Assembly (NCBI RefSeq): GCF_003352085.1
Contig: NZ_CP025804.1
Coordinates: 558,001-622,000, forward strand
Direction of reading: 5' to 3'
DNA: 64,000 nucleotides
Origin: Sulfitobacter sp. SK012
Lineage (GTDB): Bacteria > Pseudomonadota > Alphaproteobacteria > Rhodobacterales > Rhodobacteraceae
The notes under the pieces were generated by a model that did no database searches, was not told where the DNA came from, and was given only the letters and a program-made list of their open reading frames with translations. The position numbers and the translations under genes were made by a program. Shown here in pieces: positions 55,629-63,812 of this stretch. The first letter of the stretch is position 1. Each line of letters begins with the position of its first letter.

Positions 55629-55721
55629 TTAATCCCCCGAAGCATCAAACTGGCAGGCGTATTGCTTGGCAAACGCGGGGCCGCAAGCTAACAACGCGAT
55701 AGCGGCAATTATTGATTTCAT
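55629..55721 (-). pseudogene. 5' fragment of a small secreted-protein gene
   Basis: A 30-codon frame starting at ATG 55721 with a good GGGAGAG ribosome site. It encodes a classic signal peptide, MKSIIAAIALLACGPAFAKQ, then YACQFDASG, and stops inside the XRE-array leader sequence. The signal peptide, spacing and ribosome site imply a genuine gene whose 3' part was removed where the array begins. No remnant of the rest is seen here. Confidence 0.55.
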
Positions 55722-55879
55722 CCGTCACTCTCCCAATCGACTACCTCACCTTGTAGCTGTTCCGCGCTGCCATCAAGGCGGTTTGGGGCGGCTCTGGACC
55801 CTTTACGAAATGACACCCCGCATCTGGCCTTCCCAATCTGCGGGTCATAACCTGCGTCGGCATTTCGGAGACAGATCAC

Positions 55880-56503
55880 TTGAAACAAGTTCTTAGGTCA
55901 GCGGCCCTTGCAGTAGTTCTTAGCGCAGTCGGCCTTGCAGTAGTTTTAGCGTTTAGCAGACAACCCACTTTGGCGCAGGATTTCCAAAAGGGGCTTGATG
56001 CCGCCAGATCAGGAGATTTTGAAACGGCTCTTCAAGAACTGCGACCCTTGGCGGAACAGGGTTACCCACCCGCGCAATACAATATCGGTGTGTTGTACTA
56101 CGATGGCAATGGCGTTCCGCAGGACTTTGCCGAGGCGGAGAAGTGGCTTCGCCTAGCAGCGGAACAGGGATACGTATCCGCGCAATACAATCTTGGTCTG
56201 ATGTACGACAAGGGCGATGGTGTTCCGCAGGACATTGCTGAGGCTGTGAAGTGGCTTCGCCTAGCAGCGGAACAGGGTAACGCAGAGTCGCAAATGCATC
56301 TCGGTTTGATGTACGTCTGGGGCGATGGCGTAATTCAAGATAATGTTTACGCGCACATGTGGTGGGATATTTCAGCCTCGCTTGGATATGAAGATGCCAA
56401 GGGAAATAGAGATATTGTCGCGAAAAGAATGACGGATGATGAAATTGCACAGGCACAGCAACTGGCCCGGGAATGCGTGGCTAAGGACTATAAGGGCTGC
56501 TGA
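55880..56503 (+). CDS. Sel1-like repeat protein, exported
   Basis: A 207-residue protein. The N-terminal hydrophobic segment (ALAVVLSAVGLAVVLAFS) is a signal peptide or anchor. Then come about three to four Sel1-like repeats: AQYNIGVLYYDGNGVPQDFA, AQYNLGLMYDKGDGVPQDIA and SQMHLGLMYVWGDGVIQDNV, each of 36 residues, with a C-terminal tail carrying two cysteines. Such repeats act as protein-protein adaptors. The start is TTG 55880 with a CGGAG ribosome site nine bases upstream. Stand-alone gene in the accessory segment. Confidence 0.85.
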   Translation: MKQVLRSAALAVVLSAVGLAVVLAFSRQPTLAQDFQKGLDAARSGDFETALQELRPLAEQGYPPAQYNIGVLYYDGNGVPQDFAEAEKWLRLAAEQGYVSAQYNLGLMYDKGDGVPQDIAEAVKWLRLAAEQGNAESQMHLGLMYVWGDGVIQDNVYAHMWWDISASLGYEDAKGNRDIVAKRMTDDEIAQAQQLARECVAKDYKGC

Positions 56504-56787
56504 GATTTAGGGTCTGGACCCATAAAATTCCAAACCACCGAATGTCGTCATAGCGGACATTGAGGCGTACCGCAGCGAAGGTCCGCAAGGAGCCCACACT
56601 GTGAATTCGGGATTCTCGCTGCGTGCGCCCGCAGCACAAAAATTGCGGCGGGAGCGAAAAATTCGATGCTGCCTTGCAGCGGGTGATGCGGCCATTCGTA
56701 CAGGTCGCGGCATAGATCAGATGCCGGTTACACATCGCGGACTTTTCTGCCGTTCGAGATATTTTGGCAGATGTGCTATTGGGAGCA
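56504..56787. other. Gap with a partial copy of the dispersed island repeat
   Basis: About 280 bases. CGCAGCGAAGGTCCG at 56571-56585 is identical to a stretch of the repeat copy at 63248-63339 (bases 63268-63282), followed by GAGCCCA as in the other copies. No gene or RNA recognised. Confidence 0.5.
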
Positions 56788-57663
56788 ATGGTTGAGCTAA
56801 TTGACACGACACCCATTGAAGTGAACGGCACCAGATTGGCCGTGGTGGAAAATGGCAGTGGCCCACCGATCATATTTGTCCACGGTGGTGTGTCCGACTT
56901 ACGAAGCTGGACCAATCAGATACCCGCGTTCACGAATGGTTACCGCACCATTTGTTACAGCCGCCGCTATCACAAACCCAACACACCAATCCCGAGCGAC
57001 GCGCCAGATCCGATCCAAACGCATGTGGACGATCTAGCGACTCTCATTGAACAACTTGGAGCGGAACCGGCACATATAGTCGGCCATTCATGGGGAGGGC
57101 TAATCGCGCTCATGCTTGCGTCGCAGAAGCCAGCACAGTGTAAGAGCCTGACACTGATCGAAGCACCGAGCGTATCTGTCCACCTCCAAATTCCGCCGAA
57201 ACCCCTGCCATTGCTGAGACTTATTCTGCCGAAGCCCAGACTTGGCCTGTCGATCGCGAAACTGGGAGCAGGTGCACTCGCACCGGCGGAAAAGGCATTT
57301 CGAAAGGGAGATGACAAAGCCGCCATCTCATACTTTGGCCGAGGCGTGTTGGGGGCCAAAGCCTTTGAAGCCCTGTCCGAAGAGCGCTATCAGCAGGTTT
57401 GGGACAACCGAGGGACGGACAGAGCGCAGGCTCTGTATCAAGGATTTCCGGATTTACGGGAGGCACCACTTTCGAACGTCAGAATGCCTGTCCTGTTGTT
57501 GAGCGGAGGATTAAGCCCAGCAGTCTTCCGGCGGCTAAACGAAGCCTTGGCTGGCATTCTTCCCAATGCGACACACCGGGTGATCCCGAAGGCTTCGCAT
57601 ATTGTTCACGAGGATGCCCCGGAAGCACTCAACTCTGAGCTATTACGGTTCCTCCAAGCGTGA
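56788..57663 (+). CDS. Alpha/beta-fold hydrolase
   Basis: A 291-residue hydrolase. The oxyanion turn is FVHGGVSDLRSW, the nucleophile elbow VGHSWGGLIALM (Gly-His-Ser-Trp-Gly), and the catalytic histidine region VIPKASHIVHEDAP. No signal peptide, so cytoplasmic. Similar proteins act on esters, lactones or C-C bonds; nothing narrows the substrate. ATG 56788 is taken as start although its GGGAG is close; a TTG at 56764 is in frame. Confidence 0.87.
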   Translation: MVELIDTTPIEVNGTRLAVVENGSGPPIIFVHGGVSDLRSWTNQIPAFTNGYRTICYSRRYHKPNTPIPSDAPDPIQTHVDDLATLIEQLGAEPAHIVGHSWGGLIALMLASQKPAQCKSLTLIEAPSVSVHLQIPPKPLPLLRLILPKPRLGLSIAKLGAGALAPAEKAFRKGDDKAAISYFGRGVLGAKAFEALSEERYQQVWDNRGTDRAQALYQGFPDLREAPLSNVRMPVLLLSGGLSPAVFRRLNEALAGILPNATHRVIPKASHIVHEDAPEALNSELLRFLQA

Positions 57664-57958
57664 TGTTGGGCTCAGAGCCGCCTGATGCCAGTGCGGCGTC
57701 ATCGAAGATAAAGGCGGTCGCGAACCAGCTGTTTGCCCAGGGGACTACGCAACTGAGATTTAACTGTTTTTGCCGATGAGCCGACATCCCTTTATCGATA
57801 GCTTGTCTTGAGGCAACGCGCGGCGAAATCTGACTGCGAGCCCGGAGCAGGCTTTGGTTTTGCGGCCACTGATGTCGGGAAATAGCCCCATAGCATTCGA
57901 ACGAAAGGCCGCCCAACATGCGCTCAGAAATTAGAACTTTTTCACCGCATGTCCCTTT
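57664..57958. other. Gap, nothing recognised
   Basis: About 295 bases between the hydrolase and the convergent TPR gene. The minus-strand frame over most of it has no recognisable domain and no ribosome site. CGCGCGGCGAAATCTGACTG resembles the dispersed island repeat only weakly. Confidence 0.4.
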
Positions 57959-58444
57959 TCAGTCACGAGTAACACCGAGTGCTTTCAATGCCGCTCGCGG
58001 TTCTTGAGCTAGAGGTGAAATTTTCAACGCTTTGCGATAATCAGAAATCGCATCGTCTCGATTGCCCTTTGCCTGGTGAGCAACGCCACGCCAGAAATAG
58101 GCCGGTCCGTCGCTCGGGTCTATTCGGATCGCTGAATCGAAGTCCTCAATCGCGGCGTCCAACTTACCAATTTGTGTAAGGAGACGACCGCGATTGAGGT
58201 ATGCCAATCCATAGTCCGATCGAAGACTTATGGCGACACTGTAACTCGCTATGGCTTTTTCAGTTTGCCCTTTGATATAGTAAGTTATTCCGCGCTCCAA
58301 ATGGGCTCGTGAATTTTTTCGGTCTAAGCGAATAGCTTCATCGTAGTCGGCGAGGGCGTTGTCGTGTAACCCAAGCAATTCATGGGCAACGCCTCGATTG
58401 GTGTGGAGACGACTGAGATCGCTGTCGCTCGTGGAATAGTTCAT
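57959..58444 (-). CDS. Tetratricopeptide-repeat protein, probably 5'-truncated
   Basis: A 161-residue protein composed of about three to four TPRs: RLHTNRGVAHELLGLHDNAL, AHLERGITYYIKGQTEKAIA, AYLNRGRLLTQIGKLDAAIE and AYFWRGVAHQAKGNRDDAIS. Full-length relatives carry a signal peptide and an N-terminal Cys-containing segment; here SAVKSCTNLMNYS just before and at the ATG looks like that segment, but the frame is closed by a TGA at 58493-58495. That TGA is also the stop of the upstream membrane-protein gene, in the same frame. It may be read as a separate gene or a broken fusion. Confidence 0.7.
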   Translation of the reverse strand: MNYSTSDSDLSRLHTNRGVAHELLGLHDNALADYDEAIRLDRKNSRAHLERGITYYIKGQTEKAIASYSVAISLRSDYGLAYLNRGRLLTQIGKLDAAIEDFDSAIRIDPSDGPAYFWRGVAHQAKGNRDDAISDYRKALKISPLAQEPRAALKALGVTRD

Positions 58445-58492
58445 CAAATTTGTGCAGGATTTGACGGCAGACTGGGGACGGCTCTGATTGCT

Positions 58493-59233
58493 TCATGCCA
58501 ACATATCTCGCGTGCCAAAATAGGTGAACCCGCCAATTGCTACCAATACTACTGTGGCAATAAAGTCGATCCGACGCTTTCGCGTTTCTTGGTATCGATC
58601 CACAGGCTCAACGGTGGGCTCGATCGTGACGTTACCAGGACACCGCAGGCACCGCACAAGGGCAGCTCCCGTGATGGCTCCAAAACAGAACATTGAAACG
58701 AAAACAATCGCCGTGTTTGGGCCCAAAAAAAGATCTAGAAAGACAAAGACTATCATGCTTCCCACGCCGCCGAAGATGTTGGCGAATATCCATAGTTTGG
58801 CGCGAACCGCAAATTTCCTTAGCACAATCCATTGTCCGAGACCCAGAGCCAAGCCCATAGACAAGCCACCCACAGCATTGCCAAAAAGATATCCAAAAAA
58901 CGTACCCGCTTGACTAGGGGAACGAATCCCGGGAGCGCCCATCGGCACCCCATCCAAAAAGTCCTGTATTATCCCACCGCCCACGGCACCGACCATTGTG
59001 CCGATAGTCAAGGACAGGTAGGTCACAAGAATCCATTGCCATGGTCGACTAACCCAGCGTCTGAGCAATATCCATTGCAACGCCCCCAACAACGCAGGAA
59101 CGCCCCAAGCCAAGACTGTGTTGAAAGCGCCGACGTTGCCAATATACATGCAAATGGCGGTTACAAGGGTCCAAGATACCCAAAGACCCATTCGGGTCTC
59201 AAGTTGCTTCGTGAAGTTCGGTTGAGCATCCAT
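58493..59233 (-). CDS. Multi-pass membrane protein of unknown function
   Basis: A 246-residue protein starting MDAQPNFTKQLETRMGLWV, with about six hydrophobic helices. A repeated pattern G-x-x-Q-W-I-x-L-R is visible: ALLGALQWILLRRWVSRP and LALGLGQWIVLRKFAVRA. Similar QW-LR repeats occur in uncharacterised membrane proteins of cyanobacteria and others; function unknown. ATG 59233 has an AGAAGG ribosome site. It ends at the TGA that also closes the TPR frame downstream. Confidence 0.7.
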   Translation of the reverse strand: MDAQPNFTKQLETRMGLWVSWTLVTAICMYIGNVGAFNTVLAWGVPALLGALQWILLRRWVSRPWQWILVTYLSLTIGTMVGAVGGGIIQDFLDGVPMGAPGIRSPSQAGTFFGYLFGNAVGGLSMGLALGLGQWIVLRKFAVRAKLWIFANIFGGVGSMIVFVFLDLFLGPNTAIVFVSMFCFGAITGAALVRCLRCPGNVTIEPTVEPVDRYQETRKRRIDFIATVVLVAIGGFTYFGTRDMLA

Positions 59234-59302
59234 AGCAATAGCCCTTCTTCGCCTGATACTTTGACATAGGCAATTCAGCACATTACTGGTCTTGCAACTA
59301 TA

Positions 59303-59338
59303 ATACAGGTCAATCCGTGCATACAGGTCAATCCGTGT
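59303..59338. repeat. Tandem 18-bp direct repeat
   Basis: ATACAGGTCAATCCGTGC followed directly by ATACAGGTCAATCCGTGT: 17 of 18 identical. It lies 70 bases upstream of the membrane-protein start (minus strand), a suitable place for a regulator-binding site; that role is inference. Confidence 0.85.
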
Positions 59339-59460
59339 AGCGCATCTGTAGACGCTCGACACTTACTTCAAGTCGAAGACTTCGCGACCACCAAGGACGC
59401 AATACAACGGTTTCATGGCCTGCCATAGGGTTCCTCGCACAAAGGTCCGCAAAGTCCGCT

Positions 59461-59552
59461 TCTTACCAGTTCATGTGCCGCGCAGCGAACGGCGGTTCAT
59501 CCCAGACCAGCCGTTCGTGGTCAGCGCAGCTTATGACCGCTGAGAGCCCAGA
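59461..59552. repeat. Dispersed island repeat, copy A
   Basis: Shares TCTTACCAGTTCA, GCGCAGCGAA, a diverged CCnAGACCnGCCGTTC and GAGAGCCCAGA with copy B at identical spacing (81 bases between the first and last block). Non-coding in both places. Confidence 0.75.
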
Positions 59553-59677
59553 GTGAGCGTTCCAAGTTCGCCGCTTTTTACTCGCCGGGCGTGTAAACCA
59601 TTCCAATAAGCGGGTTGCTAAGTGCAATCGGCCAAATGATCAGATTTATCTCTGAGCATCATGTTGATCCAGAAATT

Positions 59678-60115
59678 CTAATCCCGACGTCGGGCAGGAT
59701 GCCAGATCCACATCACTGCCGCGAGGACAATTGTCAGCGGGATGTCGGCCCACAGATGGGCATGTTCGTTCGGATAAATTAAGGCCTGCGGTATCATCAC
59801 GATGCAGTGCAGCAGATTGGCGAGAATGCCCCAGTCGAACAGTGCGATATTTCGAAGAGGATCGGCCGCCCCACGGACCAGCAAAACGGCCCAGGCCGCA
59901 TAGAGGGCGACCAGCATGAATACGTAAGGGTGCAGCCCGTCATAGGGTGAGAAGGGGTGCGCTGGGCCGATCTGCAGAGCATCGGGAAGTACCCCCCAGA
60001 CAAATCCAGGCGAGTATCCGACGAACCCAAGAATCAAGCCGGGTACCAGGGCCCAGCCGACGACCCGCATCGCCATAGACGATTTCCGAAGTTGCTCGTC
60101 TTGAGCGCTGCTCAT
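59678..60115 (-). CDS. Four-helix membrane protein, DUF6632-like
   Basis: A 145-residue protein with four hydrophobic helices: VVGWALVPGLILGFVGYSPG, PYVFMLVALYAAWAVLLVRG, FDWGILANLLHCIVMIPQAL and WADIPLTIVLAAVMWIW. The conserved NLLHCIVMIPQA and FDWG turns match what I remember as DUF6632; role unknown. ATG 60115 has an AGGA ribosome site. It starts 24 bases after the DUF3604 gene, so the two are probably co-expressed. Confidence 0.78.
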   Translation of the reverse strand: MSSAQDEQLRKSSMAMRVVGWALVPGLILGFVGYSPGFVWGVLPDALQIGPAHPFSPYDGLHPYVFMLVALYAAWAVLLVRGAADPLRNIALFDWGILANLLHCIVMIPQALIYPNEHAHLWADIPLTIVLAAVMWIWHPARRRD

Positions 60116-60139
60116 TTTCAGTTTCCTATCCAAACAGGA

Positions 60140-62068
60140 TTAGGGCGTGTACCAGATCGGGCTTGTATAGGCGCGGTCCTGCACCGTCATCGGCACTTCA
60201 CTAGGCATCGTAATCCCAAACCGCTTCGCGTCGTAGGCCGTCCAGCGCGGCGTGGGGATCTCAATGACGCGCACGTAGTAGAAGGCGCTCTGGCTCGGGT
60301 CGAAATCTGGGTCCGTCCAGTGGGCCATAAACATGGCTTCACCGATCGAGTTGGTGTAGCTTGCATCGGCGACGTCAACGGTGCTGCCGACGGCTCTATT
60401 GCAACGGCGATTCTCAATGGATCGATTGTCGGAACAGGCGACGTCGTAGATCCGTTCTTCCGTGCTGCCATCGGCATTGAGCCAGCCCTTGATGATCTGG
60501 ATTCGGTCTAAATTGGCGCCATCGGGATCGCGCAAAGCGCGGATCATTAGAGAAGGTGCTTTGCCTTCAGGTGCGCTTGTCAAGTCCCCTCCCATCGGCA
60601 CGCCACGAGCGTAGCCTTGCCCGGCAAAATCGGGTCGCTGGACTTCATCGGGCTGGAAATCCCAGCCGCCGAAAATCCGCACCGTCAGGCGGGTACCGGT
60701 GCTGGCGTAGACCTCTTTGCGAGCCATAGCATCGAAAATCTCTTCACGCGTGTTTTCTCTCGCCCACACTGCGACCAGTCCCGACGCGACCAGCTGCCAG
60801 TCGTAGACAAGCACCTCGCCTGTTGTGGCGTTCTTAACGAACACACCTTTATACCTGTCTGGCGAGGGGTCCTCACTAGGGAGCTTACCAAAGTAATTTT
60901 CCTCGCGCGTGGTGGTCATGCTGACATGGTTATCGGTGCTGCCGATCATCCCGAACTTGAAGGGATTGACCCCAAGCTTGTCCTCCAGCCGGATCCCATT
61001 CTTCAGTGTCGACCGGGCGTATTCGTACTGCAGCATCCAGTCTTCCTTGGGGTTCCCAAAGGAATCGCCAAAGTCCCAGGTCCCGTAGTCCGCGAACTCG
61101 TCGTTGGGCGACAGGAAGGGGTGCGCCTCGCCGTCGCCCTTCTCCTGAGTGGCCTCCATCAGGGGTTCCCAGCGCGCGCGCCGCTCGGCATAGTCCGCAG
61201 TCATATCGCTGCCCTTGACGACCTCCGCGTACATCTGGCCGTTGCTGATATTGCCGTTGTGGGGGATTGCCAGGATCTGGCCACCGGTATTCTCTTCGTA
61301 TGCAGCCATGAACTCCCAAAGCTTCTCGGGATCACCGCTATCGAAGGCGCTGAACGGAACGATCTGCTTTACGCGATCAGGCCCGTCGCGAAAGATCACG
61401 ACCCGGTGCAGGTTGGCACCCGCCGGGCCAGAGCCGTCTTTCCCATTGCTGACCGTGGACCATTCGTATCCGTTGAGTGCGGTAAAGGTGCCGGGCTGGT
61501 TGTATCTTGAGGCAATGTCCACAACGTCTTCCCAGACGGTCCGGGTAACCTTGGGGTCAGCGAAGCGTGGCACGCCGGACGTGAAATCCTTCTGCATGGA
61601 AACAACGGCTTGCCAGGCCTCCTGCGGGCTACCGTTCATCTTTGCGTACCACTCCTTACCGACGTCGGTTGCCAGCAGCGTGGGGTCTGCCTCGTTGAGC
61701 AACTTGGCAATGCCAAGGTATTCCGCGTGATCGGTGACCACCAGAAAGTCCAGCGGCCGGACCAGCTGCACCCGCAAGCCTGAGTTGGACGTGACCTCCT
61801 CGCCCCGGGCCAAGCGGAAGCTCACGTCTGGGCTGTTGTTATTCCCGATCATGCCGCTGTCCACGGACAACGAGGAATGGTGGTGGGCATCGCCCCAGAG
61901 CACCCGCTGCGGGAAGTGCTGATCCACATAGGGCGAATAGGGTTCCGGCTTCTCAACCACTCGTCCCTGATCCAGCGTTCCGGTATCTTGCGCCCCAGCC
62001 GCGCCACCCAGCAAAGCGATAAGTAGAGTGCCTGCGCACAGGGGCTTAGAAATAAGCTTGATCGACAT
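60140..62068 (-). CDS. DUF3604-domain protein, periplasmic, PHP-like
   Basis: A 642-residue exported protein with a signal peptide (residues 1-26, ending GGAAGAQ) and a large DUF3604 domain. Metal-binding motifs of the PHP phosphoesterase type are visible: LWGDAHHHSSLSVDSG (Asp60, His62, His64) and FLVVTDHAEYLG, plus GMIGSTDNHVSM. This suggests a metal-dependent hydrolase, with no known substrate. It has an excellent ribosome site (AGGAGG, six bases before ATG 62068). A divergent AraC gene 115 bases away is the obvious regulator candidate. Confidence 0.9.
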   Translation of the reverse strand: MSIKLISKPLCAGTLLIALLGGAAGAQDTGTLDQGRVVEKPEPYSPYVDQHFPQRVLWGDAHHHSSLSVDSGMIGNNNSPDVSFRLARGEEVTSNSGLRVQLVRPLDFLVVTDHAEYLGIAKLLNEADPTLLATDVGKEWYAKMNGSPQEAWQAVVSMQKDFTSGVPRFADPKVTRTVWEDVVDIASRYNQPGTFTALNGYEWSTVSNGKDGSGPAGANLHRVVIFRDGPDRVKQIVPFSAFDSGDPEKLWEFMAAYEENTGGQILAIPHNGNISNGQMYAEVVKGSDMTADYAERRARWEPLMEATQEKGDGEAHPFLSPNDEFADYGTWDFGDSFGNPKEDWMLQYEYARSTLKNGIRLEDKLGVNPFKFGMIGSTDNHVSMTTTREENYFGKLPSEDPSPDRYKGVFVKNATTGEVLVYDWQLVASGLVAVWARENTREEIFDAMARKEVYASTGTRLTVRIFGGWDFQPDEVQRPDFAGQGYARGVPMGGDLTSAPEGKAPSLMIRALRDPDGANLDRIQIIKGWLNADGSTEERIYDVACSDNRSIENRRCNRAVGSTVDVADASYTNSIGEAMFMAHWTDPDFDPSQSAFYYVRVIEIPTPRWTAYDAKRFGITMPSEVPMTVQDRAYTSPIWYTP

Positions 62069-62183
62069 ATTTGCCTCCTGAAAATCCCAAAGTATCATCC
62101 CGTTCACAACCAAAACTTGACATATCTCAAAGCTGTCCGCTTAGCATTACAGGCCAAATGCCAACAAAATTTGGGAGAGACCT

Positions 62184-63182
62184 TTGTCCGATAGTGAATT
62201 TTCTGCGTTCTTGCTCGCGGGGGTCCTCAATGTTTGTGACAGCGACGGCGTTTCTGCCGAAGATGTTCTGGCGGCAGGTGGTGTAACCCCACATTCTCTT
62301 CAGGCGCCCGGCGCGACTGTTCTGCGCAGCAAGGCCGTTGCCGTTTTCGATGCCCTTTCAGCGGTGTCTCACCGACCAGATGCCGCGTTTCGGGCGGGCC
62401 TATATCTGCCTATCGAGCGGTCCTCGGAACTGGTGCAACTGTTCCGTTCATCACCCGACCTTCTGGCATTGGTCGCCCCGCTGAACGCTGCGCTCGGTAG
62501 CGTATGCGGTGGCCTGATCGGCGTTTCTGTCAGGAAGGACTATGCGCGCCTTGGATTTGGGTTTCCATCGTGGAACATCAAGCTCGAAGAGCCCTTTCAA
62601 GAAGCCGCGGCAGGCGCTGTCGTCTGTGCCCTTCGCACTCGTTTTGGACCAAACTGGAGACCTGTTCGCGTTCTCATGGGGCACCGGAGGCTCAAACCAG
62701 AAATTGCAACTTTCGAGGGCATTCAGGTGGTATTTGGAACTCCAGACAATGCGGTAATCCTGAGGGCAGAGGAGGTGAAATCGGAGCCGCGCCTGTCGAC
62801 GTCCAGTGGACAGGTTAGTGAACAGCCGGAGCCCGGACAGCCGCCTGCAGGCGATGTCGAGTTTGCGAACGAGGTCCGCCGGGTCGTTCATGGCAGGCTC
62901 TTGCTCATGCTGGGTACGGAACTGGAGGACGTTTCCAAGGTGTTTGGAATATCGGGACGTACCCTGAAGCGTCGTCTCAGTGAAGAAGAGACATCCCTCA
63001 GTTCTATCGTCGAGGGCATCAGGCTGGCGGAAGCCGAGCGCCTGCTAATCGAAACCAGTTTGCCGGTCACCGAAATCTCAAGTGCTTTAGGATATGCGCA
63101 CTTGCCAAGTTTCACACGAGCTTTCAAGCGCGTGACAGGATGTTCCCCGTCTGATTTTCGAGGCATCTCACGTTCGCCTTAA
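62184..63182 (+). CDS. AraC-family transcriptional regulator
   Basis: A 332-residue regulator with an OruR/ArgR-like Arabinose_bd-type N-terminal domain (about residues 10-200) and a C-terminal AraC HTH pair: VSKVFGISGRTLKRRLSEEE, then LPVTEISSALGYAHLPSFTR and AFKRVTGCSPSDFR. The start is TTG 62184, which follows GGGAGAGACC and fits the spacing; no ATG nearby preserves the N-terminal domain. Divergent from the DUF3604 gene, so it probably controls that unit in response to a small molecule. Confidence 0.9.
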   Translation: MSDSEFSAFLLAGVLNVCDSDGVSAEDVLAAGGVTPHSLQAPGATVLRSKAVAVFDALSAVSHRPDAAFRAGLYLPIERSSELVQLFRSSPDLLALVAPLNAALGSVCGGLIGVSVRKDYARLGFGFPSWNIKLEEPFQEAAAGAVVCALRTRFGPNWRPVRVLMGHRRLKPEIATFEGIQVVFGTPDNAVILRAEEVKSEPRLSTSSGQVSEQPEPGQPPAGDVEFANEVRRVVHGRLLLMLGTELEDVSKVFGISGRTLKRRLSEEETSLSSIVEGIRLAEAERLLIETSLPVTEISSALGYAHLPSFTRAFKRVTGCSPSDFRGISRSP

Positions 63183-63779
63183 GGTTGATTTGCGCACGTG
63201 GCAAACTCGCCAACGACGGCAACTGTAAATGACCGGTTCGTCCCGCATCTTACCAGTTCAACCGCGGCGCAGCGAAGGTCCGGAACTCCTAGACCTGCCG
63301 TTCAGACAGCGCGCGGCGAATGACGGTGGAGAGCCCAGAACTGACATTGGTTTGTTCACTACTTTTGCATCTGCAGCGAATGGCAGCTCCGAGCCCAAAG
63401 CACCCGAATTGAAATCGCGTCCTTCGCTAACGCAGCAAACCGTTCGTCCTGACCAGTCTGATAATCTCGCCGCACGGTAGCTAAGAAAGCGGGCGTTTGC
63501 CGTCGGCGCAGCGAGATCAGGGAGGCATATGACCGAGTGACGGGCTTTTCCGCCTTATGCGTGTGCCGAGAAGTTCGCCAGCACGGATCAATTGGGTCAG
63601 TGGCCCAGGTGCCGCACAGTTCCAGTTCGAACCGGCCGTTCCCTTGTTCGTAGCCGGTGATACATGCTCACCATATTGCAGCGCCAAAAGCTCGGGCACA
63701 CGGATTTCGCTCACAAATCCGCTTTTCCGCCCAAACGTCCTCCGGACGGATGCGGAAACAAAACTTGAAAAATGACGGC
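63183..63779. other. ~600-base gap with dispersed repeats, no supported gene
   Basis: Holds repeat copy B (63248-63339) and further related pieces, e.g. GCAGCGAATGGCAGCTCCGA at 63373-63392 followed by GCCCA. Short frames exist on both strands but none has a ribosome site plus a recognisable domain. Segments near 63480-63720 could be a decayed gene remnant. Confidence 0.5.
63248..63339. repeat. Dispersed island repeat, copy B
   Basis: TCTTACCAGTTCA, then GCGCAGCGAA at 63267-63276, CCTAGACCTGCCGTTC and GAGAGCCCAGA, at the same 81-base spacing as copy A. It lies 65 bases after the AraC gene. Confidence 0.75.
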
Positions 63780-63812
63780 ATGTCAGATAAAATAGATGTC
63801 ATGTCAGAAATT
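63773..63812 (+). promoter_or_regulatory. Repeated ATGTCA motif at the TetR start
   Basis: TGACGGCATGTCA (63773-63785) is an inverted repeat with TGAC/GTCA arms, and ATGTCATGTCA follows at 63796-63806. Such symmetry near a TetR start often is an autorepressor site; this is inference from position. Confidence 0.3.

Larger units (their letters stand above)
59234..59677. other. Gap holding an 18-bp tandem repeat and one dispersed repeat
   Basis: About 444 bases. It contains two exact-phase copies of an 18-base unit (59303-59338) and a dispersed repeat copy (59461-59552), both listed separately. The part nearest 59233 should hold the promoter of the membrane-protein gene. No coding frame with support. 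Confidence 0.5.

Noticed and set aside
63517..63714. Minus-strand 65-codon frame after the AraC gene
   Set aside because: No ribosome site and no recognisable fold; at best a decayed remnant.
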